NCBI GenBank assembly: GCA_947461335.1 | Contig: CANHLB010000007.1 | Span: 1-21,023, forward strand | Length of the DNA: 21,023 nucleotides | DNA from: Burkholderiaceae bacterium | Lineage (GTDB): Bacteria; Pseudomonadota; Gammaproteobacteria; Burkholderiales; Burkholderiaceae | Reading direction: 5' to 3' | Shown here: piece after piece, positions 7,772-15,636 of the stretch | Position numbering within the stretch: position 1 is the stretch's first letter | Layout of the letters: every line of letters starts with the position of its first letter | Notes under the pieces: generated by a model | The model's database searches: none | Told to the model about the DNA's origin: nothing | Seen by the model: only the letters and a program-made list of their open reading frames with translations | Position numbers and translations under genes: made by a program

Positions 7772-8560
7772 TTATTTTGACTTATCTGCAAAATTTTTGT
7801 CAGCCTTAGGTAATACACCAAAGCAGAAGCCACGACCCTTGAGATTAATAATGAGTTGTTCCAATACCGCAGGAGCCCAGGGATCCTTTCTGGACCAAAT
7901 CCCTAGGTGTGCCATAGCGATATCACCATCCTTCATTTCCCGACTCGCTTTTTCTAAAAGAGTGCTATTGGGATGCTTCTCAGAATTAAGCTCATCCCCC
8001 AGGAACCCAGCAGGCGACCAGCCAATATGCTGATAGCCGCACATATCACCCATTCGAATCAAGGTTGGTGAAGTTTTACCGCCAGGAGCACGCCAGATCT
8101 TTTGTAGTGGCTGACCCGTTAACTCTAAAAAGCGAATATCCACCCTGCGTATCTCTTTGCACATAGTCGCTTCGTTATAAAGCACCGTCATCCCAGCTTT
8201 TGGTCCAAATTGAGGTTTCTCAAAGACATCACCTTTAGGGCCATCTTTTACAAAATAAGTGTGATCGTAAGTATGGCTGCCAAAGTGCTGCCCTTCTTTA
8301 GCGAGCTTTTGCCAGTAAGCTTGCCACGAATCATCTAAAGCAAAATCTCCGCGAAACGTCTTTTCATTGGCTAAGAAGAAAGTTGCTTTGACATCTTGTC
8401 TTCTGAGGATATCGGCAACCTTTTCAGCAACCGACATATTGCCGGTATCAAATGTAAGGTAAACCGTTTTATTACAACTTGCTGCCTGTATAGAAGAGGC
8501 AAGCGTAAACCAGCCGATGATCAATACGACTGTGAGTTGAATGCCATGCTTGTACTTCAT
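7772..8560 (-). CDS. Exported NodB-type polysaccharide deacetylase family protein
   Basis: The 262-residue protein starts with a signal peptide (Lys-rich start, hydrophobic core at about 8-22, likely cleavage after SIQA near residue 26). The NodB homology domain follows: motif 1 reads TFDTG (36-40), motif 2 SHTYDH (H96, H100), motif 3 RAPGG (157-161), and AHLG (217-220) near the end provides the usual late His. Family enzymes remove N- or O-acetyl groups from glycans such as chitooligosaccharides, peptidoglycan or exopolysaccharide. The usual TFDDG is altered at the second Asp, a metal ligand, to Thr39, so the metal site may differ or the protein may act on another substrate. The gene lies 9 bp after the beta-propeller gene and 3 bp before the desaturase gene; its own Shine-Dalgarno is weak. 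Confidence 0.88.
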   Translation of the reverse strand: MKYKHGIQLTVVLIIGWFTLASSIQAASCNKTVYLTFDTGNMSVAEKVADILRRQDVKATFFLANEKTFRGDFALDDSWQAYWQKLAKEGQHFGSHTYDHTYFVKDGPKGDVFEKPQFGPKAGMTVLYNEATMCKEIRRVDIRFLELTGQPLQKIWRAPGGKTSPTLIRMGDMCGYQHIGWSPAGFLGDELNSEKHPNSTLLEKASREMKDGDIAMAHLGIWSRKDPWAPAVLEQLIINLKGRGFCFGVLPKADKNFADKSK

Positions 8561-8569
8561 GATGAATAT

Positions 8570-9601
8570 TTATTCCCAGGAAGCTCTAGGGTAAAAGAAC
8601 ACACCGTGTGGTGATTTACCAACTGGAATGACTGTCATTAATTTCATAGAGGGGATATCAATGACTCCCACCTTTTTAGCAAAACGTAAAGTGACCCATA
8701 AAGTTTTGCCATCTGGGGTAATTTCCATATCATCTGGGCCAGCTGGCAAACCAGTGATATCACCCACCTTCTCTAGGGTTTGCATATTGATCAGAGTAAT
8801 AGAGGAGGCAATCCGGTTGCTCACAAATACATGCTTCTTATCGCCTAATGGGCGGAAGTTATGGGCGCCTTTGCCTGTTGAGATACGTTTTACTTCCTTA
8901 CGCGCCTTCCAATCAATCACCTGAACGTAATCGTCGCCAGTAATTCCCACCAATAGATATTGATCACCAGGTGTCATCCACAAGCCAGCAGGAACCTTGC
9001 CTGTGGGCATCACCCACAATACAGTTTGCGTTTCTAAATCGATTGCTGCGAGTTCATTTGAGTCTTGCAGTGTAATAAAAGCAATTTTGCTGTCTGCTGT
9101 AAATGCAATGTGACTTGGTGTCTTTGCTAACTTCACTGTTTTGGCCAGTTTTAGATCAGCGCCATTAGCAGCATAAATATCGACCCTATCTAAACGATTA
9201 CCGTTTGCCACAAACCATTTGTGATTGGGTGAGTAGCCAATTTGATAAGGATCAATGATATTTGGAATTCTGCCCGTTAATTCACCAGTGCTTGGGTTCA
9301 TCAAAACAACATCATTACCTGCAGCATTAGCAATCAATAATGTTTTTTCATCTGGGGTCATCATCAAGTGATGGGGCTCTTTGCCAACCGGAATCGTTTT
9401 TATCACCTGGCGGCTTGGCATATCTATCAAACTGACTGATGCTTCACCTGAGTTAAGTATCACTGCCAGCTTTGGTGGATTCGCTGGCGAATTTGAAATA
9501 GCCGCAGTTTGCGCAAGTGCAAAGTGATTAACTGCAAGCAGGGTCAATATAGAGCTTGTCGCAATAGTGCTAAAACCTCTAATCGTGATAAATGTATGCA
9601 T
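8570..9601 (-). CDS. Exported YncE-like (YVTN family) beta-propeller protein
   Basis: The 343-residue protein has an N-terminal signal peptide with likely cleavage after FALA (residue 30). The rest is made of repeating beta-propeller blades with a recurrent pattern: a V-x-V-G-K-x-P-H turn, then TPDGKT-like and VxVIDxxxxKVxxxI strands, for example IPVGKEPHHLMMTPDEKT, ISTGKGAHNF and the C-terminal IPVGKSPHGVFFYP. This matches periplasmic YncE/YVTN-repeat proteins, which act as binding scaffolds; the ligand is unknown. It is the first of five closely packed minus-strand genes after hrpA. The ATG directly abuts AGAGGA, which is too close for a normal Shine-Dalgarno, and a TACAAT box sits at 9608-9613, so the start or the mode of initiation is uncertain. 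Confidence 0.85.
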   Translation of the reverse strand: MHTFITIRGFSTIATSSILTLLAVNHFALAQTAAISNSPANPPKLAVILNSGEASVSLIDMPSRQVIKTIPVGKEPHHLMMTPDEKTLLIANAAGNDVVLMNPSTGELTGRIPNIIDPYQIGYSPNHKWFVANGNRLDRVDIYAANGADLKLAKTVKLAKTPSHIAFTADSKIAFITLQDSNELAAIDLETQTVLWVMPTGKVPAGLWMTPGDQYLLVGITGDDYVQVIDWKARKEVKRISTGKGAHNFRPLGDKKHVFVSNRIASSITLINMQTLEKVGDITGLPAGPDDMEITPDGKTLWVTLRFAKKVGVIDIPSMKLMTVIPVGKSPHGVFFYPRASWE

Positions 9602-9607
9602 TCCTCT

Positions 9608-9613
9608 ATTGTA
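9608..9613 (-). promoter_or_regulatory. Possible -10 box for the YncE-like gene
   Basis: TACAAT on the minus strand would place transcription start at about 9601, the same base as the first base of the ATG. No clear -35 box is seen (TCTTTA at the right distance is poor). The call is weak. Confidence 0.3.
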
Positions 9614-9660
9614 AGCAATGCAGGACTGATTAAAGACCTCTATAAGCTGATGGATTTGAC

Positions 9661-12600
9661 TTAGCGCAAGCTAGCTAAAACCTTTTCGAGTCGCTTTAAA
9701 GACATTGGGCTAGGTGTTTTGAGCTCCTGGGCATATAAAGCCACCCGCAACTCTTCAAGTTGCCAGCGGAAATCCTGCAAGGACTGATCCTCGGTCATGG
9801 CATAGGAGCTTGAACCTTTGCTTCCTTGAAGCAGCTTTTGCCAAGGCCTTGCAACTGACTCCCAATCTTTTTGGCATTGCGCATCACGACTAGGATTAGA
9901 GCGCAACTTATCAATCCTCATCGCGATGGCCTTTAAGTAGCGCGGTAAATGAACCATCTGTCCATAGGGAATCTCGGCTACGAACTTAGGAAAGATCAAG
10001 GCTTGCATTTGGGTTTGTATATCTGCATAAGCAGTAAGTGAGGCTGCCTTTGCGCTAGACATCTTTTTCTGGAGGTCAGCATGGGCTTGCAATGCATTTA
10101 AGGCATGGCGTGCGATCTCTTGAGCTATAAGAGCCACTCGTGGTTTGCCTGCCTGTAATCTCTCGGTAAATTGCTCAGCATTAACCGGTAGTGGCTCAGT
10201 CATCAATGCGCGTTCAAGAGCAAGGTTGAGAATCTGTTCGATTAATCCCTCTACTGAACCTATATTGATAAAAAGCAATCCTAATTCTCGAATACCAGGT
10301 AATTGTTTTTGGAGTGCTTTAAGTGTGTCTTTATTACTAAGCGCAAAGAGTCGGCGCAATCCCAGGTGATGCTGCTTTCTAGCTTCGAGCAAGTCATCAA
10401 ATACCTCTAGATCACAGTAGTCTCCTCTATCTACCAATGCGGGGTAACCAAATAAGGTTTTATTACCCTTCTGAATCTCTAGGGTTTCCGGCAACTCACC
10501 AAAGCCCCAGGAGCGATAGCCGTCCTGCTCCATCGCACGAAGACTCTCATCAGAGTTGATAGTTCTGGCAGGAGCCTCAACCCCCAGCTCAGCTTGTGCT
10601 GTCTCTTGGGCAATTGCCTGAAAGGCACTCCGAGCAGTTTCTCCAAACTCAGAACGAAGACGAACTAAGTTTCTCTCAACTTCGAGCTGACGGCCGTGCT
10701 CATCAATTAGCCTGAAGTTCATCGCTGAATGTAAAGGCAAAGATTCAGGCCTAAAGTCTGTACGTTTAATTTCTAAACCACGTTCTTTGCGTATATCGCT
10801 AATCAAGCTATCTAAAAAATCACCTACCCCAAATTGCTTTTCTTCTAATTTACGCTCTAAAAATGCCTTTGCATAATCAGGCAGTGGCACACAGTGACGA
10901 CGCAGTTTTTGTGGCAAGGATTTGAGAAGTAGCAATACTTTTTCTTCACACATCCCGGGGACTAGCCATTCACATCGCCGTCCATCGACTTGATTCAGTT
11001 GCGTTAAGGGCAGCACTAAGGTCACGCCATCTTTAGGGCTACCGGGCTCGAAGTGATAAGTCAGGCTAAGCTCTACACCACCTACTATCATTTTCTTGGG
11101 GTAGCGATCGACTGTTATTCCAGCAGCCTCATGGCGCATCAAATCGGCTTTTTCGAGCCTTAACTGCTGATCTAGAGACGGTTCCTTTTTCAGTAAAGCT
11201 TTAAGGTCCTCCCGATTACAAATTCCCTTGGGAATACGGGACTCATAAAATGCAATTAGTAAATCGTCATCTACCAAAACGTCGGGACGGCGTGAGCGAT
11301 GCTCAAGTGCTTCGATGTCTTTAATCAAGCGACAGTTATGCCAGAAGAACCCAAAGAGCCCAGGATATTTTTTCTTAGCATCGGTCTCAGTCTCACGATA
11401 CAGAGCGGGTGTATCCATGCGCCCAAACATTTCTTCTTGCACTAATGCCTGGCTTATAAATAACTCTCTAGCCTCTTCTGGGTTATGCGGCTCATAGCGC
11501 ACTCGTCGGCCATGATAGATAGGCAAGCCATATAAGGTGCCGCGTTCAAATGCCAGCACTTCACCTTGGCGGTTGTCCCAAAAAGGATCGCTGAGAGATT
11601 TGATCAGGCGATGGGCTGCTACCTTCTCTACCCACTGTGGCTCAATTTTGGCAATCGTGCGGGCATACATCCGGTTGGTTTCTTGTAACTCACCCGCCAA
11701 GATCCAGGCTCCCGCTTTTTTACCAATCGTAGATCCCGGCCAAATAAATGGTCGAATACCGCGAGCACCTATATACCCACCAGTCTTACTATTGCGATCT
11801 TGAGATTTTTCGTCGTCTTCTTTTTTGGCAACATAACCAAGTAATCCCGTTAGAAGAGATAGATGTACTTGTTCGTAAGTAGCAGGGAGTGCATTTTCTT
11901 TCCAGCCCTTTTCACTAAGCATGGTGTGCAATTGACCATACACATCGCGCCACTCACGTAAGCGGCGTGGCGATAAGAATTTACTTCTACATAAGTTTTC
12001 TAATTGGCGATTGCTGTGTTTATGGTGCAAGGCGTCTTGATACCAATCCCAGAGCTTGACAAAACTTAAGAACTCCGAACGCTCATCGGCAAACTGCAGG
12101 TGTGCTTGGTCAGCTGCAGCGCCCTGATCCATAGGTCGCTCACGTGGATCTTGGGTTGCTAATGCCGAAGCAATAATAGTGACTTCTTTTAGAGCATTCT
12201 GCTCTTTAGCAGCCAATAACATTCTGCCAATACGAGGATCAAGGGGTAGATCAGCTAGCTGCTTACCAATAGCGGTAAGCTTAAAGCTATTGTTGATATC
12301 TTTACCGTCGGGCACGTCTGCTTCATCAAACTCAATTGCACCCAATTCATCTAATAGTTGCACGCCATCAGCTATGGCCCTACCTAAAGGTTTATCAATG
12401 AAGGGAAAATGCGAAATCTTGGGTAAGTGCAGTGAACTCATGCGCAGTAGTACTGCAGCTAAGGAGCTACGAAGAATTTCTGGGTCAGTAAATTTGGGAC
12501 GGCTTTGATAATCCAGCTCGCTATACAAACGAATACAAATACCGTCCGATACACGTCCGCAACGCCCAGCTCTTTGATTGGCTGCCGCTTGTGAAATCGG

Positions 12601-13692
12601 TTCAATCTGTAATTGCTCTACTTTATTGCGATAGGAGTAGCGTTTCACTCTTGCTAAACCACTATCAATCACATACCGAATATTTGGTACGGTTAAAGAA
12701 GTCTCGGCAACGTTCGTTGTCAGAATGATGCGACGGCCATTTCCAGGACTAAAGACTCTTTCCTGTTCTGCAACAGATTGACGTGCAAACAAGCTAAGTA
12801 CTTCAGGATGAAAGCGTTGTTGTAGTACGTGATCTTTACGCAGCATCTCAGCACAATCCCGAATCTCGCGCTCCCCCGGCAAAAATACCAATACATCGCC
12901 AGCGCCTGATGCGCCTTCACGCCAAACATTGGTGATTTCTTCTACGACTGCATCCGGGAGTTCCTTTGCGGCCTTAGATTCTTTTTTACCATCGGGTTTA
13001 GGGTCAGCCTCTAATGGCGAATAACGCTGCTCCACTGGAAAGAGACGACCGCTGACTTCAATGACTGGAGCAGGGTTGCCATTCATTGCAAAGTGCTGCG
13101 CAAAACGTTGGGCATCAATCGTCGCCGAGGTAATGATCAGCTTAAGATCAGGCCTTTTGGGGAGTAGCTGCCTTAAATAGCCTAATAAAAAGTCAATATT
13201 CAGACTACGTTCATGCGCTTCATCAATGATGAGTGTGTCATAAGCTTTGAGCTGCGGGTCACGCTGAGTCTCTGCTAGCAAGATGCCATCGGTCATAAGT
13301 TTGATGGAGGCAGTATGACTGGACTTATCAGCGAAACGCACCTGATAACCCACATCCTGACCAATGGGGGAGCCTAGCTCTTGGGCAATTCTCTTGGCTG
13401 TGGCAGTAGCCGCTATTCGGCGAGGTTGGGTATGGCCAATGAGCTTACCTCCATTAATGGTCCCTCTCCCGAGGTCCAGACAGATCTTGGGTAATTGGGT
13501 GGTCTTACCTGAGCCTGTCTCTCCACAAACAATTACCACCTGGTGGTTCTGCAAGGCATCCTTGATGATTTGCCTTTGACCGGAGACGGGTAATTCTTCT
13601 GGAAAGCGGATCTCTAGCCTGCGTGAGGTGTTGGAAGCAGGCACAGGCTTTGGCATTGCTTTGGGTTTTTGTTGGTTTATAGGCTCTTGCAC
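9661..13692 (-). CDS. hrpA: ATP-dependent RNA helicase HrpA (DEAH box)
   Basis: The 1343-residue protein matches the usual size of bacterial HrpA (about 1300). The helicase core shows Walker A GETGSGKTT at 57-65, TQPRRIAA (motif Ia), the DEAH box at 157-160, SAT at 189-191 and motif VI QRAGRCGR. The helicase-associated and OB-fold regions follow, and then the long HrpA-specific C-terminal region. HrpA is a 3'-5' RNA helicase implicated in mRNA processing and in rescue of stalled ribosomes. The longest reading begins at a GTG (13692) with no good ribosome binding site; the ATG at 13656 is an alternative. The gene diverges from argA with 17 bp between the two start codons, so each promoter must lie partly in or over the other gene's start. 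Confidence 0.95.
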   Translation of the reverse strand: MQEPINQQKPKAMPKPVPASNTSRRLEIRFPEELPVSGQRQIIKDALQNHQVVIVCGETGSGKTTQLPKICLDLGRGTINGGKLIGHTQPRRIAATATAKRIAQELGSPIGQDVGYQVRFADKSSHTASIKLMTDGILLAETQRDPQLKAYDTLIIDEAHERSLNIDFLLGYLRQLLPKRPDLKLIITSATIDAQRFAQHFAMNGNPAPVIEVSGRLFPVEQRYSPLEADPKPDGKKESKAAKELPDAVVEEITNVWREGASGAGDVLVFLPGEREIRDCAEMLRKDHVLQQRFHPEVLSLFARQSVAEQERVFSPGNGRRIILTTNVAETSLTVPNIRYVIDSGLARVKRYSYRNKVEQLQIEPISQAAANQRAGRCGRVSDGICIRLYSELDYQSRPKFTDPEILRSSLAAVLLRMSSLHLPKISHFPFIDKPLGRAIADGVQLLDELGAIEFDEADVPDGKDINNSFKLTAIGKQLADLPLDPRIGRMLLAAKEQNALKEVTIIASALATQDPRERPMDQGAAADQAHLQFADERSEFLSFVKLWDWYQDALHHKHSNRQLENLCRSKFLSPRRLREWRDVYGQLHTMLSEKGWKENALPATYEQVHLSLLTGLLGYVAKKEDDEKSQDRNSKTGGYIGARGIRPFIWPGSTIGKKAGAWILAGELQETNRMYARTIAKIEPQWVEKVAAHRLIKSLSDPFWDNRQGEVLAFERGTLYGLPIYHGRRVRYEPHNPEEARELFISQALVQEEMFGRMDTPALYRETETDAKKKYPGLFGFFWHNCRLIKDIEALEHRSRRPDVLVDDDLLIAFYESRIPKGICNREDLKALLKKEPSLDQQLRLEKADLMRHEAAGITVDRYPKKMIVGGVELSLTYHFEPGSPKDGVTLVLPLTQLNQVDGRRCEWLVPGMCEEKVLLLLKSLPQKLRRHCVPLPDYAKAFLERKLEEKQFGVGDFLDSLISDIRKERGLEIKRTDFRPESLPLHSAMNFRLIDEHGRQLEVERNLVRLRSEFGETARSAFQAIAQETAQAELGVEAPARTINSDESLRAMEQDGYRSWGFGELPETLEIQKGNKTLFGYPALVDRGDYCDLEVFDDLLEARKQHHLGLRRLFALSNKDTLKALQKQLPGIRELGLLFINIGSVEGLIEQILNLALERALMTEPLPVNAEQFTERLQAGKPRVALIAQEIARHALNALQAHADLQKKMSSAKAASLTAYADIQTQMQALIFPKFVAEIPYGQMVHLPRYLKAIAMRIDKLRSNPSRDAQCQKDWESVARPWQKLLQGSKGSSSYAMTEDQSLQDFRWQLEELRVALYAQELKTPSPMSLKRLEKVLASLR

Positions 13693-13700
13693 CCTATAAT
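13672..13700 (+). promoter_or_regulatory. argA promoter with a very short leader
   Basis: TTGGTT (13672-13677), a 17-bp spacer and a perfect TATAAT (13695-13700) form a sigma-70 promoter. The start site would be near 13707, only about 3 bases before the argA ATG at 13710. No Shine-Dalgarno is present. The promoter lies over the 5' end of the divergent hrpA reading frame. Confidence 0.6.
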
Positions 13701-13709
13701 TTTCTCACT

Positions 13710-15074
13710 ATGCCAACAAATGCACCGAACCAGGCCTCAAGTGCCGAAGAATCTACCTCTAACTTCCCTTTTGTAGGGTGGTTGCGCGATGTTGCACCCT
13801 ACATACATAGCTTTCGCGAAAAGACCTTCGTCATTGCTTTTGCTGGTGAGCTCGTCCAGGAAATTGGTCTTGAGAACCTCATTGAGGATATTGCCATGTT
13901 GCATGCCATGGGTATGCGCATTGTTTTGGTCCATGGAATTCGTCCTCAGATTGAAGAACAGCTCACCTTACGCAAGATCAAGAGTAAGTTTGGTAAGAGT
14001 ACGATGCACAGCTACCGAATTACTGATGCCGCTGCACTAGAGTGTGTCAAAGAAGCCGCTGGTGAATTGCGTCTCGATATCGAAGCAGCCTTTAGTCGTG
14101 GCTTACCAAATACTCCAATGGCAGGCTCACGTATTTCTGTGATCTCAGGTAACTTTATTACTGCAATGCCAATTGGCGTTGTTGAAGGCACTGATTACAT
14201 TCATACTGGGTTGGTGCGTAAAGTCGACTCTACTTCTATTACGCAATCTTTAGATAGCAACAAAATTGTTTTGCTTTCTCCCTTAGGATTTTCTCCAACA
14301 GGGCAGGCATTTAACCTTGCCTACGAGGATGTAGCCGCCTCTACTGCTGCGGCACTGAAAGCCGACAAGTTAATTTTCTTAAGTCCTTATGAAGGACTGC
14401 ATGATGCAGAGGGCGAGCTCATTACAGAGCTTTCTTTACCTCAGTTGCAAGAATATATGGCCGAGAGTAAGGATTTAGCAGTTGGCATGAAGAACTTACT
14501 CAATATCTCTGGAAGAGCCGTTCGAGCAGGCGTGAGTCGTGTTCACTTCTTACCATGCAATCAAGATGGCGCATTACTTGAAGAACTCTTTACCCATGAT
14601 GGTATTGGCATGATGCTCGCCTCCTCTGACATCGAGAACTTACGCGAAGCCAACCAAGATGATGTGGGTGGTATTTTGCAATTAACAATGCCGCTTGAAG
14701 AAGAAGGTATCTTAGCGGCTCGAGGTCAAGACGTGATTGAGCGTGATATTCAGCGTTTCTCTGTCATTGAGCACGATCGTGTTCTATTCGGCTGTGCTGC
14801 CCTCTTCCCATTCCCTAATGGTGTTGGTGAATTAGCCTGCCTAGCAGTGGATCCTGATGTGCAAGGCTCAGGTGATGGTGAGCGTCTGCTTAAGCGTGTT
14901 GAAATGCGCGCTAAGCAAGAAGGCATCAAGAAATTATTTGTACTCACGACTAGAACAGAGCATTGGTTCTTAAAGCGTGGCTTTAAGCGGGCAACGGTTG
15001 ATGACTTGCCTGAAGAAAGAAAGCAAATTTATAACTGGGACCGCAAATCCATGGTTTTAACTAAAGATCTATAA
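13710..15074 (+). CDS. argA: Amino-acid N-acetyltransferase (N-acetylglutamate synthase)
   Basis: The 454-residue protein has the classical ArgA architecture. The N-terminal amino-acid-kinase-like domain (about 30-300) begins [19 protein letters not shown] and contains [13 protein letters not shown]; it normally carries the arginine feedback site. The C-terminal GNAT domain (about 310-454) contains [19 protein letters not shown] with the acetyl-CoA loop QGSGDG at 385-390 and the ArgA signature [11 protein letters not shown] at 415-425. It makes N-acetylglutamate from acetyl-CoA and glutamate, the first step of arginine synthesis. The ATG at 13710 has no ribosome binding site but follows a perfect TATAAT by 9 bases, pointing to a leaderless or near-leaderless message. 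It is followed after 23 bp by yggX. Confidence 0.95.
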   Translation: MPTNAPNQASSAEESTSNFPFVGWLRDVAPYIHSFREKTFVIAFAGELVQEIGLENLIEDIAMLHAMGMRIVLVHGIRPQIEEQLTLRKIKSKFGKSTMHSYRITDAAALECVKEAAGELRLDIEAAFSRGLPNTPMAGSRISVISGNFITAMPIGVVEGTDYIHTGLVRKVDSTSITQSLDSNKIVLLSPLGFSPTGQAFNLAYEDVAASTAAALKADKLIFLSPYEGLHDAEGELITELSLPQLQEYMAESKDLAVGMKNLLNISGRAVRAGVSRVHFLPCNQDGALLEELFTHDGIGMMLASSDIENLREANQDDVGGILQLTMPLEEEGILAARGQDVIERDIQRFSVIEHDRVLFGCAALFPFPNGVGELACLAVDPDVQGSGDGERLLKRVEMRAKQEGIKKLFVLTTRTEHWFLKRGFKRATVDDLPEERKQIYNWDRKSMVLTKDL

Positions 15075-15097
15075 GAAAAATAAGAAAGGTATTACAG

Positions 15098-15370
15098 ATG
15101 GCACGCATGGTTCAATGTATTAAGCTTAATAAAGAGTCTGAAGGAATGGATTTCGCCCCACTTCCTGGCGAGCTGGGCAAAAAGATTTGGAATCAAGTAT
15201 CCAAAGAAGCTTGGGCTGCATGGTTAAAGCATCAAACCATGTTGATTAATGAAAACCGCCTCAATATGGCTGATCCTAGAGCTCGCCAGTACCTTCTAAA
15301 GCAGGTTGAGAAGTACTTTTTTGAAGGTGGCGCTGATATGGCCGAAGGTTACACTCCGCCAGCAGAATAA
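15098..15370 (+). CDS. yggX: Oxidative damage protection protein / Fe(2+)-trafficking protein YggX
   Basis: The 90-residue protein matches YggX over its whole length: [13 protein letters not shown] with the conserved Cys7, then [32 protein letters not shown], the [17 protein letters not shown] segment and an acidic end with GYTPP. The family is linked to iron handling and protection of Fe-S clusters from superoxide. AAAGG lies about 10 bases before the ATG. It is 23 bp downstream of argA on the same strand, so it is probably on the argA transcript, perhaps with its own promoter inside argA. Confidence 0.95.
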   Translation: MARMVQCIKLNKESEGMDFAPLPGELGKKIWNQVSKEAWAAWLKHQTMLINENRLNMADPRARQYLLKQVEKYFFEGGADMAEGYTPPAE

Positions 15371-15379
15371 AGAGATTTC

Positions 15380-15397
15380 GCCGTATTGCAGTACGGC
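15380..15397 (+). other. Hairpin downstream of yggX
   Basis: GCCGTA and TACGGC pair around TTGCAG, 9 bp after the yggX stop. No U-run follows on the plus strand, so it is a possible mRNA 3'-end stabiliser or pause site rather than a clear intrinsic terminator. Confidence 0.35.
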
Positions 15398-15429
15398 ATA
15401 AATAAAACTCTAAAACTTGTTTCCAACTG

Positions 15430-15458
15430 TTGACACTCTCATTAGGTAGGAATAGGAT
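15430..15458 (+). promoter_or_regulatory. Near-consensus sigma-70 promoter in the yggX-rpiA gap
   Basis: A perfect TTGACA (15430-15435), exactly 17 bp of spacer, and TAGGAT (15453-15458, four of six) predict transcription from about 15465. No plausible coding gene follows, so it most likely drives the structured RNA described next. Confidence 0.75.
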
Positions 15459-15464
15459 GAATTC

Positions 15465-15621
15465 GTAGCAAGGCAGATATGGTGCCCCGCTACATTGGCG
15501 AAAGCCACTCAGAATGAGCATATCTATATGCTCATAGGCTAAGGAACTAAATCTCTTCCGAGCGCCTGCGCCATGCAAACCATGGCAAACAACCCGATGG
15601 GGAAGCCCCGTCGGGTTTTTT
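15465..15621 (+). ncRNA. Candidate structured small RNA, about 157 nt
   Basis: The segment has a strong promoter at its 5' end, an intrinsic terminator at its 3' end, and no sensible reading frame. Successive hairpins are visible. (1) GTAGC/GCTAC (15465-15469 with 15489-15493) encloses GGCA/TGCC. (2) TGGC-GAAA-GCCA at 15496-15507 has a GNRA tetraloop. (3) ATGAGCATA-TCTA-TATGCTCAT spans 15514-15535, a 9-bp stem. (4) GGAA/TTCC is weaker (15543-15559). (5) GCCATG-CAAAC-CATGGC lies at 15570-15586. (6) The terminator closes the unit. An alternative pairing of ATGGTGC (15479-15485) with GCGCCAT (15568-15574) is possible. I could not match it to tmRNA, RNase P, SRP RNA or a riboswitch class; 6S RNA could not be confirmed or excluded by eye. 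Confidence 0.65.
15593..15621 (+). terminator. Intrinsic terminator of the small RNA, possibly bidirectional with rpiA
   Basis: CCCGATGGGG and CCCCGTCGGG pair over 10 bp (one G-U) around AAG, followed by six T. On the opposite strand the same stem follows the rpiA stop by about 22 bp and is trailed by TTGTTTG, so it may also end rpiA transcripts, less efficiently. Confidence 0.9.
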
Positions 15622-15636
15622 ATTTCCTTTTTCCAA

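Noticed and set aside
12179..12508. 109-codon plus-strand open frame inside hrpA
   Set aside because: It lies wholly antisense to conserved helicase sequence, is rich in Ser/Arg/Leu typical of shadow frames, and has no ribosome binding site or homology I recognise.
15370..15557. 9-base inverted repeat AAGAGATTT (15370-15378) and AAATCTCTT (15549-15557), which might close a long 6S-like stem
   Set aside because: The left copy lies upstream of the strong promoter at 15430-15458, so it would not be in the predicted RNA. A 9-base match at this distance in AT-rich DNA can occur by chance.
15465..15621. Two-piece or normal tmRNA as the identity of the small RNA
   Set aside because: No tRNA-like T-arm, no ANDE...ALAA-type tag reading frame and no GGGATTCGAC-like segment are present.
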